DNA from: Orobanche coerulescens
Taxonomy: Eukaryota; Streptophyta; Magnoliopsida; Lamiales; Orobanchaceae
Length of the DNA stretch: 64,000 bases
Assembly: GCA_033398695.1 (NCBI GenBank)
Contig: CM065802.1
Location: forward strand, 204,371,096 to 204,435,095
Direction: 5' to 3'
Position numbers and translations under genes: made by a program
Shown: one piece after another, positions 47,739 through 58,345 of the stretch
How positions within the stretch are numbered: position 1 is the first letter of the stretch
Layout of the letters: each line of letters begins with the position of its first letter
The notes under the pieces: model-generated
The model's input: the letters and a program-made list of their open reading frames with translations, nothing else
Told to the model about the DNA's origin: nothing
Databases searched by the model: none

Positions 47739-50700
47739 TGTAATATCCGGAATTTCTACTACTGTTGTTTGATATTATTTTATCCGAGTTATATTGTACA
47801 GCGTGGAATCTGTGCAGTAGGGATAAAATAAATAAAGGACTGAGATGTCAGTATCGGTATAATTGTCGTATCTGGTCGACACTTGCATTTGAGGATATCG
47901 TGTATCAGGTTATCGTACTTTCGATATAGAGTATATCGTATAAGAATATTATTGGATTCAGTGTTTGTGTTCAGTGTGTCTTATGTTCGTTTTTGATATG
48001 TCGAGACGTTGGACAAGAATAGATGAAAATGGCTAAGTGTTCATTAGCGCACGCTACTGGGTATAGGTAGCGCACGCTACGAAGTATTGATAGCGTACGC
48101 TAAGAGGTTCGGTTACGTACGCTAAGAAGGACCCCTAACGTACGTAACGACTTGCTGGGTTAGTTCCGGAAGGTGGCCGACAGGTAGGCCCAGGTTGATT
48201 TTTATATTCAGTTAGCGCACGCTAATGTATGTTGGTTAGCGCACGCTAACATCAGATCGCCAATAATGGAATCTTAGCTTTCGGCGGGTAGACCCGGCCA
48301 CTTACGACGCGTGTCCAGATAAGGTCAGCGGGTGTTTGTCATGTAGGGCTAGCGCACGCTAAACCGTATGGTTAGCGCACGCTAATTCCAGATCGGTCAA
48401 AAGAATCCCGATAATCGCGGATGCTTTCGGCATGTGGGGGCACGAGTGGTAGGTGTGTACTGTAGCAAGTCAACTTCGGATAGCGCACGCTAAGGTAAAT
48501 GACTTGCGTACGCTAAACAGGATGTTTTACATACGTTAATGCATGGGCATTACGTACGTAAGTTAGTTTACGAAGCGAGGCAGTAGCCTATGGGCTTCGA
48601 TAGCGCACGCTAACAAAGTCAGTTAGCGCACGCTAAGGCGGTAGCGCACGCTAAACATGAGATGTTAGCGCACGCTAATAATGAATATTATAAAAGGGGA
48701 CAGAAGGTTGCTGAGAAGCATTTCGTCATTTTCTTCTTTCAGTCGAGAGAGAGAGAGAGAGAGTTGGGATATATTTGAGGTTCCCAAACAATGTATAATG
48801 ATAATCTTTAACAACATTAGATTGAGAGCTTGGATTCAAGCCTTGTCCTTCAAGTTGTTCATGATTCTTTGGATGGAGTTCTAGTGTTCTTCTTTTTGGT
48901 TCGTCTAAACCAGGTAATCTTCGTATTCCTTTGTTAATGGTTCGTTTTTCTTGGATGATTTCATGTAAGGAGCATGTTGGATAATCATATGATGAGGTTA
49001 TATGAGATTCAATGGAATTTTGATAAGAGTTTCGGAGGTTAGTTAAGATTCTTCATATTATAAGGATGTTGATTCATTTAACCCGATCTAAGAGGGAATT
49101 CTGAATCTTGGTAATTATATTGGTCGATTTAGATGAGATGAATCATGATACTAGGTTGAATTCCAGATTTAGTATGATATGATCCTTGTTATCGAGTCGG
49201 TTTGATTGTTGATGTTGTTATTGATATATGGACATTGACATGATCATGGTGATAATAATGGGGTCGTTTATCTTCAAGAGATATGGAGATTTATGTCTCT
49301 CTTCATTCGGATTCGTAGTCGCAAGATGTGAGTCGATGTTTGGAATGCATGCCAATGAACAGCATTAGCGCACGCTAAGCTTACTGGCTAGCGCACGCTA
49401 ACGGGACAACTTAGCGCACGCTACGTTATGCGTTTAACGTGCGCTAAGTAAGGCGACAGGCGATATTTTTGTGTTTTGATTATGAATTCGTGATGGTTTG
49501 ACTTGGTTGGTTCTGACTGCGTTTATTCGAGGTTGTGTTGAACCGTTGAGTTCGATTGGTTAGTTTTGTCGGTTGTTGATTGTTATCGGATGTATGTTAT
49601 TTGATTACTTCGATAGGTTGAGATTATTGATCGGTGATTATAACCGGATGTTGTGGTCGTGTTCGAGCGTGTTCGTGAATTGCATGGTCAGGGCCGAGGA
49701 GCTCGTAGTCGAAGGCATTGTGACTGGTAGCGGATTCATCATCATCGTATCGGTATCGAGGCAAGTTATTACTTGCTCAGTTATAATATTTAATGAATGG
49801 TTTCAGTTTCATTTCGTTTATAATGCATATAGCGATGATTATTATTGTGAACTCTGGGTATTCGGATCGCATATCGTTCCTTCGATTCTGGGAGGTAAAT
49901 CATAATGTATATGCTTTATCTCAGTTATTGGTATGTTCGAGTATCGAGGTTACATTATGGTAAAGACGAGGATATGAGTATTTATAGTTCATTGTACGTT
50001 TGGATCGCCGAGCATTGAGGATAATCGTCGGTGATGATTGGACATCGAGGTTGCTCCCGAAGGACTCGGGGCAAGTATTCCATATTGATTATGGTTTAAT
50101 GTTATTTATTTTGGTCTCGTACATTTTCTTTCATGTTGTTGAACATGAAGTCGTCCTACTAAATTGTCATGTTGTCGTGCATGTTATGTTGTTCATGTTG
50201 ATGAACGTGTTGATTTGCATATGTGTATGCATATTGTGTTGTTTATGTTGTGTAAATAATCCGATGGGATTATGAGGATCTATGCTGAGGGCGCTGGATC
50301 GAATGTCCATCATGCGTTGGTTCGACGGGATCATCATGAGGATCTATCTTTGAGGGTTGGATCATTGGACGGAGTTTTCCACCATGCGTTGGTTCGACGG
50401 GATCATCATGGGGATCTATCTTTGAGAAGCTGGATCGTTGGATTACCAGTATTGTGTTGATGGAATCTTGTGAATTCGCATCATTGATTTTATCATGTGT
50501 TGTTGTTCATATGTGTATTGTTGGTTATCCACCTTATGATGATCTGATAGGATCATCAAGGGGAACTATGCTGAGGGCGCTGGATCGTCGGATTTCCATT
50601 GAGTATACATGATTGTTATTGTTGTGATCATATTGACGCGGTCATATGAGTATGCATTTGTAGGTCTTGTGTTAGGACCATGTCCGTATTGCATTGATCT

Positions 50701-51561
50701 GATCTCGGATTAGACTGATATGATTGTCGTGGCACTTCATATCTCGAGGCATGTTCCGTATTTCCTTTGGTATTTGTCTTTGATGGACAATCGGTTATCG
50801 TTTTGGGATTTGATGATGTTATTCGATGGATCGTATTGGTCAGTAATGGTATATCTCCGTATCGTGAGTTGGTGATGATAGTTTGAGAATCTTGAGTATT
50901 GTTTGAGGTACAATACAGATATTATGTTCGAGTTTATTGGTTAATCGAGTATGAGATGTGAAATGTGAAAATGGTTACTCTGATGAGAATTACTTGAGTA
51001 AGCAAAGTTATGGCGGTAAGATTACATTGGTCGTATTCTTATTCTGTATTCTCATTGGTATGTATTATTAATGTGATGTGATTGATATCATTGTTGGATA
51101 TTAGGGCTGACCCGTCGTGGGATTTCTTTTTGGTTTTGGAGTATCGAGCTTGTAGCGGTCGTGAAGAGATGAGCTTCCCGGAGGATACTGGCTAGGACAT
51201 GTTTTGTGCATTGAGTTTCTTGATTGGTTCTTGTATTCCGCTGCTAGAGTATCTTTATGGTTGGTCTTTTTCCGCTGTGTGAGTATTTTGAAATGACCTT
51301 TTGGTATCTGGTAACTGAGGTTGCTTTGGAAATCGTTTTCTAAACTTTTGAGTGTCGGCCGTTTGGCCTCGCGATTTCAAATGAGTTTTTACGACGGTTT
51401 TTGATAAATGGATTTTATGTCTTTATGCATTTTTAAAGATAGTACCGTTGTTGGCCTCTTGGGCATTTGTAAATGATTGTGAAAATTCCCTTTAGCCATG
51501 TGGGTTCCATCTCGGGGCCCACGGCGCTGTAATATTTCCGGTTAAATCTGGGGGTGTTACA
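47739..51561 (+). repeat. E7 3' LTR
   Basis: Copy of 41536-45347, followed by target copy AGGGC. TATA box at 48689-48695. Differences concentrate in the tandem units (50270-50450, 50570) and at CTG/CAG sites. Confidence 0.93.
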
Positions 51562-51566
51562 AGGGC

Positions 51567-51867
51567 TAGGGTTTTCGAAGCCCGATTTTTTTTTTTTTCA
51601 ATTTTTGTTTTTTTTTCCCAAAATTTTCTTCTCTCAGTTGGTAGACTACATGCTGATAATGTGTTTCAGAAAAAGTAGTAAAGAAACAGTAGAAAGCAAA
51701 AGATGTAAAATATTGTAATGATAACATTGATTGAGGGGCCTTTATATATGCTTTACAATAAGACTCCTTCCACAGGTATGATTCCTTATAAGGAAAGACA
51801 TCAAGTAGAATCTTACTACCTTTAGAAGGATCTAGAATCCCTACCATCTATAATACCTATCTAATCA
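51567..51867 (-). mobile_element. Possible Ale-like Ty1/copia 5' LTR and leader (minus strand)
   Basis: On the minus strand a TG at 51867 opens a roughly 206-bp stretch ending TGAAACA at 51662, containing a TATA-like CATATATAAAGG near 51740. Directly after it comes TTATCAGCATG and GTAGTCTACC, like the post-LTR text of Ale-lineage copia elements, then A-rich leader and the piece at 41319-41535 across E7. No second LTR or TSD can be checked, so this could also be a host promoter and 5' UTR. Confidence 0.4.
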
Positions 51868-52005
51868 GTATTAGGTAAAACGCATCACGCGAGGAATAAT
51901 TTTCGAAACAAAACTTTAATTTTATACCCCGAAATATATTTTTGACCTAAACCATATCCTTACTATATATAAGTCCATTATGCACAAACCACAACTGTTA
52001 TCTCA

Positions 52006-52826
52006 GGGGTTGTTTGTTTGTCTCTTAATGGTTACATTAAGAGCCTACCTCTGAATCGCTAAGAGGTCAGCACTGTTTGGCAAAAAAAATATGACGTCTG
52101 AATGGTTACAATAACCTCTTAACCATTAAGCATCCATACCCTCTCTCAACCATTAAGAGGCAAATAATTTCCAGATTTACTCCTCCTTTTAAATTAAGAA
52201 TTATTATTCATAATTATTATTATTATTTTTTAAATGAATTTAAATAAAAAAATATTAGACATAATTATTATTATAATTTTCTAAATGAATTAAATTTAAA
52301 AATATTATACACAATTATTATTATTATTTTAAATGAATTAAATTAAAAAATATTATGCATAATTATTATTATTTTAAATGAATTAAATTTAAAAATATTA
52401 TACATAATAATAATAATTATTATTATTATTTTAAATGAATTAAATTTAAAAATATTATACATAATAATAATAATAATTATTATTTTAAATGAATTAAATT
52501 TAAAAATATTATACATAATAATTATTATCATTATTATTTTAAATAAATTAAATTTAAAAATATTATACACAATTATTTATAAAAATTAGGATTTTTATTT
52601 ATAAAAAGGAGAGGTTTTAATACGCAAGGGGAGGAAAAATGGGATTTTTAATCGCTACTTTTATACAGAAGGGTAAAATGGTAATTTGTTACCATTCAGA
52701 GTTACCATTTAGAACAGTTATCAAACAACCAAATTTCATTCTGTACTCAACCATACAGAGCCTCTCAACCATTCTGGCCTCTCAACCATTCTGCACTAAA
52801 TCATTCAGCAACTGCCAAACAACCCC
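52006..52826. mobile_element. Harbinger/Tourist-like MITE with internal AT array
   Basis: Terminal inverted repeats GGGGTTGTTTG (52006-52016) and CAAACAACCCC (52816-52826), flanked by TCA on both sides (52003-52005, 52827-52829), the 3-bp duplication expected for this group. Interior ends carry inverted CTCTTAATGGTTA/AACCATT-like text. No transposase. The middle (about 52200-52570) is a tandem array. 821 bp is long for a MITE. Confidence 0.75.
52200..52570. repeat. AT-rich tandem array inside the MITE
   Basis: About six units of 55-70 bp, each with AAATGAATTAAATTTAAAAA, TATTATACAT and a variable run of AAT/ATT triplets. Unit length varies through the triplet run. Confidence 0.8.
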
Positions 52827-52829
52827 TCA

Positions 52830-54107
52830 CTTTTATTTCTGTTTGGTTTCTCTCTATCAAACGCCATCCCACCCACCTTTTCTTCCCCTCTCTGTTATTC
52901 ACGCCTCTCTCTTTCTCTCTCTTTTCTTCTTTTATTTTTCTTTTTTTGTAATAAATTGAGTGCATCGGTGCATCGGATAAATGGTGAGATAAGATTTTCT
53001 TCTTTATTTTTTCTCTTTCTTTTTTGTGAAACCTCAGGAGTCCGCATCGCCCCCATCATCTCCGCCGCATGTAAAACTACATAGTCACCCTCAAGTGCCT
53101 CCTCGTCGTCCACCGCGTCATCAAGTGTGGCCCCTTCATACTCCAGGATCAGATCTCTATTTTTTCGGCTGATGGCCCTGATATTTTTTTTTGTTGCTTT
53201 TTTTCCCTCTCTTTGGTTTCCTCTCTAATTTTGGAATCTAAATTAAGTTAAATCTTTTATTTTTATGTTTCTTTTTCTTGTCCATATTGAGATTATCAGA
53301 TTTATCAATGAGGAACTACATTAGTAATAACTTTTTTTGGTTATCTTGAATTTTTTAGGAGCTCTATTTGTTTTTTTAAGTTATGTATGTTTTTAGGGAC
53401 TCTTACATGGAGATTTTCAAGGAGAGAGATATATTACTTTGTTTTCATGATCATTCCTTAAATTACTAATCAATATTTTTGAATTACCCATTGGTAAATC
53501 AAAATACCCGTCGGTAATTTGGAGTACCTTCGGTATCCATGGATAATTCTATTAACAAGTCGACGGGTGGTAATTGAAAGTGTCCGATAACAGTAAAAAT
53601 ACATATTGATATGTTGTTACCATATAGTAATTTGAAATACTTGTTGGTATTTGAATTGTAAGTCAGTTTAATTATTTTCAACAATCAGCCCGTCTCGATT
53701 GCAGTGGTCGGCAACTGTTGGCAATAAAAAAAAACTTAAAAAAAACGACGGTTGTTGTTGGCCGGCTGATGGTTGTCAGTCGGTGGTGGTAGGCCGATCG
53801 GCCGGCCATGGTCAGCTGTTCAACTTGTATAAATGTACCATTACTTTTTTAAATTAAAGAAAATGTATAAATGTAATATATAATATAATATTATTTTAAT
53901 GATATATCTTACCTACCACAACACTTGCTTTTTGGGTGATAATTATCTTGGGTCAAAAAGTTTTTAGGATTGTACTTTGGGTCATTCAACCTAAAAAAGA
54001 ATTACTTGAAATAGTTATCAAATTTACCAATGTGTTGTAGTTGTTGGTCATTTTTCCTCATTATAATTTGATTTAGAATCAATCGTAATGAATCCTTATC
54101 CAAAGTA
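52830..54107. other. Unassigned AT-rich DNA
   Basis: No gene recognised. CT-rich runs at 52850-52950; short ORFs on both strands lack domains. ACCCGTCGGTA-like text near 53505 and a GGCCG-rich palindromic patch near 53790-53815 (GGCCGATCGGCC). Possibly relic element or spacer. Confidence 0.4.
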
Positions 54108-54112
54108 AATAC

Positions 54113-54875
54113 TGTTGGTGGTCGATCCACCTTGGCATCCACCTAAGCACTCCAGGCAGCCGAACGGCCGAGCAGATCCTGGAGCCGAATCGGTCATAGA
54201 CCCGATCGTCTCTCGGACTCACAAAAAACCGGGCCGGGCAGAGACATTAGAGCCGACCCGGAATCCGGACCAGAAGGACCGAGCAGACCCTATATGAATA
54301 CGCTCCGAACCATAATCATGAATAAGGCCGACCAGAGTAGCGGGAAGCTCGAGGGCCGAACCCATTGTCGGTCGTAATAGATAAGTATCGCCAAAATCCC
54401 AAAGAACATGCAGACAGGACAGTGAAAGAGAGCTGTCATGTCCCTTCGCAATGCACACTTAAGAAGGTGACACATGTCGAAGAAGTCACCTTCATTGTGA
54501 CAAATGTCATCAGCATGTTCACCTCAATCTTCCTGCTGTCATCTCACGAATGGCTGACATTGCCTATATATATGCCAGGAAAATGTACAATAAAGGGACT
54601 TTTGAAAGAAGGAGAGAAATAAAAAAAAGAAGGAGAGAAATAAAAAAAAGAAATAGAGAGAAAAAGAGAGATAAAACGAGATAAAGTAAGACTTGTAATT
54701 AACAAGCAAATTGAATAGACCGGCACACATTATTCTGCCCGGCTCTATGCTTTTTAAAGGTCATTAATAAAATTTAGTGATCAAATATCTTCCATCTTGT
54801 TCATTATTCTCTATGTGGCTTCGATCCATTCGTCCAGATCAGCATACGTGACGTTGACCAATTCAAACGTCAACA
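54113..54875 (+). repeat. E8 5' LTR
   Basis: Direct repeat of 60960-61718. It contains AGGAGAGAAATAAAAAAAAG twice (about 54610-54650) and TATATATGCC near 54567. It ends GACGTTGACCAATTC then AAACGTCAACA. Confidence 0.93.
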
Positions 54876-56990
54876 GAATGGCGCTAGAAGAAGGGGCGAA
54901 CCTTCGACCTTGTGGTTAACAGCCACAACTACAAGTACCGAATATAATCTACCCGCCACAATGAAGGGAAACCCGTTCAAATTGGCGGAGCGCTTCGGCA
55001 TACCGTGCGTTTGTCCGGGAATAGTAGCCCTCACCCATAAGTGGCAATATGGAAGTATAGGAATCATCGTAATCGTGAGTCGAAAGCATAGGAATCATCG
55101 TAACAAGGAGTTGAAAGCACAGGAGCCATCGTGACCACAAGCTCCTGCCCAACTCAACTGACCTCTTTGAAGGTCATAACTCAAGGGATATCGAGCATAG
55201 TTTAAAGCTCTAGAAAAATTTCTCAAAGAATCCCCTTGTATTTTTCAAATTAAAGTTGCAATCAACATACACTGCAACATCTGCAAGCGTCTTCGGAATT
55301 CCCATTAACACCCGCGAAGGTCCTGGTAATCCGGATGGCACTAGACCAGCTAACGAAAACGTCTCCAAGTATTGAGCCATGTATTAGAGAAGCAGCGACG
55401 GCACTTACAAGTGAATTGGAAGTCGAAGTAAAAGTAATCTGTTAAGATACAGGCAAGAAAACTCAGGCCGCTCAGGCAAAAAATTAGATTGAGATCAGAA
55501 GGAAACATCGGAACCTAATGAGTTTTCCGCATAATCACCCGAGCAGCGGCCGTTAGGATGCCAACGACGAAACTCAAAACTCAAAGTGATGAAAAAGCTG
55601 CAGAAAGTGGAAAATATTAGTAAAACTAAAATGAGCAAAGGACATAATCTTTAGGAGGAGATATGAAAGACAAAAAAGTCCCCGCCTTTCACCAATCATT
55701 CGGGAGATACGGAAAGAGGGGCCAGGCCAACCAAGCAACCCAGGAGGACTTAAAGCACCAATCCGCACCGCCTTCGCTCGATCGAAAAGTACGGACCGAC
55801 ACCCGGCCTACCCGATGCCGATCTCGGATGGGTAGCCCTCTGAAAATAAGTACACGAATGGACCTCGCCGGCTCCGGTCAACGTTTGCTCTGCTCGGCCA
55901 CTGGCTCAGGTTTTCTGGCCCCCAACTACAAAGATAGGATAAGGGGCCCCCGGGGCCGATCCGGAAATAACGCCGCCCTCGGCCCTGCTCCCCTCCCTAT
56001 CTCGAACGATTCTCTGACGGAGCAGGTTCGAGCTAGGTCAGGGAAGTAGACCAAACCAATCCGTCGGCAGCCGAACGACGCGAGTGGCAAGGACGGGCAC
56101 GGCCTCCAGTCCCATGCCCCCAGCACCGTATGATGCCCACAAAAATTAGAATACTTCGACCTGGACCCGTTCAGGTCGCCATTTAAGGAGCCTTACGCGG
56201 GGGCATCCAGTCCTGTCACTGAGGTTTATTCGTGTACGCCCTCAGAAAGGTACCCAAGCAGACACACGACAACCCCTTCGGCGGCCCAACATCGGCCCAC
56301 AAATCGCTTCGGCAAGGGTGTTACTGATCGAGTCAGAGAAAGGTGCCATTGGGCTGGAGCAAAGATACACCCGTGGTCAAAGCTTCGCTTCTTAGATCCA
56401 AAGCTCGTATGAAACCCACTTACGTTTATGGCCTACCGCCACCCGATAAAGGGACGATCGTCCGGGTCGGCACCCCCCCTCATTTAGGGGATAAAGTGGA
56501 GTGCCTTAAGGCCCGCCCCGAAAAGCACAAGGGGTCTCGGCCTGAAGAACTCCCTGAAGACTTGGCTACACATAGGTCCGCCACTTGTGAAATACCTTCA
56601 TGGCCTTCAGCACTAAGGCGACGACCCCGGTCGAGATTAGAACGCGCCCACCTGAGAACCCGTTTCGAAGAACAAGAGCAACATGACCCTAAAAGCCTGG
56701 ACCTCGTCGCCCAAGAACAGAACCGAGCAAAAAGGCGAAACATATTCTATAAAGCCCTTGAGGTTCATCATCGAAGCTTCCAGGTCGAAGACCTCATTAC
56801 TAAACGAGCATTGGGGCCCAACCCGGGACCTCCTAAATCCGAGTGACAAGGACCGCACGAGAGTAACAAAGTCCTTCGGAACAGAGTTTGTCAAGCTAGA
56901 ATATACGAATGGCCAAGGATTAATTCGTTCGTCAAATGTTATGTCCTTATGGAGGTATAATCAATAAAATTCAACCCTATTTCATCTCTA
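54876..56990 (+). other. E8 interior, unassigned part
   Basis: 2.1 kb without recognisable gag or pol. Short ORFs (for example 55663-56049 and 56343-56846, R/P-rich) lack domains and have no support beyond length. GC content is clearly above the flanks. Probably decayed gag-pol or untranslated sequence. Confidence 0.45.
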
Positions 56991-58170
56991 ATTCGAATGA
57001 CCGGCTCCTCCGGCACTATAAGACCAAGTTCGCCTCGGCACCTCGAATGACCGGCTCCTCCGGCACTATAAGACCGAGTTCGCCTCGGCACCTCGAATGA
57101 CCGGCTCCTCCGGCACTATAAGACCGAGTTCGCCTCGGCACCTCGAATGACCGGATCCTCCGGCACTATAAGACCGAGTTCGCCTCGGCACCTCGAATGA
57201 CCGGCTCCTCCGGCACTAAAAGTCTGAGCTCGCCTCGGCACCTCATAAGACCGGTCCATCCGGCACTAAAAGTTCGAGCTCGCGTCAGCACCTCAAAAGA
57301 CCGGTCCACCCGGCACTAAAAGTCCGAGCTCGCCTCGGCACCTCATAAGACCGGTCCATCCGGCACTAAAAGTCCGAGCTCGCCTCGGCATCTCATAAGA
57401 CCGGTCCACCCGGCACTAAAAGTCCGAGCTCGCCTCGGCACCTCAAAAGACCGGTCCACCCGGCACTAAAAGTCCGAGCTCGCCTCGGCACCTCACAAGA
57501 CCGGTCCATCCGGCACTAAAAGTCCGAGCTCGCCTCGGCATCTCATAAGACCGGTCCACCCGGCACTAAAAGTCCGAGCTCGCCTCGGCATCTCATAAGA
57601 TCGGTCCACCCGGCACTAAAAGTCCGAGCTCGCCTCAGCACCTGAAAAGACCGATCCACCCGGCACTAAAAGTCCGAGCTCGCCTCGGCACCTCATAAGA
57701 CCGGTCCATCCGGCACTAAAAGTCCGAGCTCGCCTCGGCATCTCATAAGACCGGTCCACCCGGCACTAAAAGTCCGAGCTCGCCTCGGCACCTCAAAAGA
57801 CCGGTCCACCCGGCACTAAAATTCCGAGCTCGCCTCGGCACCTCATAAGACCGGTCCATCCAGCACTAAATGTCCGAGCTCGCCTCGGCATCTCATAAGA
57901 CCGGTCTACCCGGCACTAAAAGTCCGAGCTCGCCTCGGCATCTCATAAGACCGGTCCACCCGGCACTAAAAGTCCGAGCTCGCCTCAGCACCTCAAAAGA
58001 CCGGTCCACCCGGCACTAAAAGTCCGAGTTCGCCTCGGCACCTCAAAAGACCGGTCCACCCGGCACTAAAAGTCCGAGCTCGCCTCAGTATCTCATAAGA
58101 CCGGCCCATCCGGCACTAAAAGTCCGAGTTCGCCTCGGCACCTCGATAGACCAGCCCGTCCGGCACAATC
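56991..58170 (+). repeat. 50-bp tandem array with higher-order pattern
   Basis: About 23.5 units, each exactly 50 bp, no indels seen from 56991 to 58140. Each unit contains GACCGGTCCACCCGGCACTA and ends CGAGCTCGCCTCGGCA. Five units of a CTCGAATGA type come first. Then three types alternate: a = CCTCATAAGA...CCATC, b = CCTCAAAAGA...CCACC, c = TCTCATAAGA...CCACC, in the order a b a c b a c c b a c b a c c b b. GACCGGTC and GAGCTC are palindromes inside each unit. It lies just beyond the 3' end of the antisense gene. Confidence 0.95.
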
Positions 58171-58251
58171 AACAAAGGGTGAACAGAGAAGACGGCGGTC
58201 AGACCAACCGGGCCCAAACACAGAAAAAAGCAACAAAGGCCATAAAAAGAT

Positions 58252-58257
58252 TTTATT
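58252..58257 (-). terminator. Poly(A) signal of the E8 antisense gene
   Basis: AATAAA on the minus strand, about 90 bp after the stop codon at 58346, in a T/A-rich setting before the tandem array. Confidence 0.5.
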
Positions 58258-58345
58258 CATTCAAAATAAGCCGCTCCATGTCAGAATACAAAAGAAATCA
58301 AGGAAAAACGGCACATGGGCCATACATGGAATAAAACAAAAAAAT

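Larger units (their letters stand above)
41536..51561 (+). mobile_element. E7: large non-coding LTR element (LARD-like)
   Basis: 10026 bp between AGGGC duplications (41531-41535, 51562-51566). LTRs are 41536-45347 (3812 bp) and 47739-51561 (3823 bp). PBS TGGTATCGGAGC at 45353-45364. The tract GACGAAACTTATTTTAAGTG and GTGTAGAA precede the 3' LTR. The 2.39-kb interior lacks gag and pol. ORFs inside the LTRs occur twice only because the LTR is duplicated. Confidence 0.93.

Noticed and set aside
52343..52570. ORF with repeated Ile runs
   Set aside because: Translation of the AT tandem array; low complexity.
55663..56846. Arg/Pro-rich ORFs in E8 as gag
   Set aside because: No gag, zinc-knuckle or protease motif could be seen; kept as unassigned.
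56991..58170. CRISPR-like array
   Set aside because: Units are contiguous 50-bp tandem repeats with no unique spacers, in a plant retroelement.
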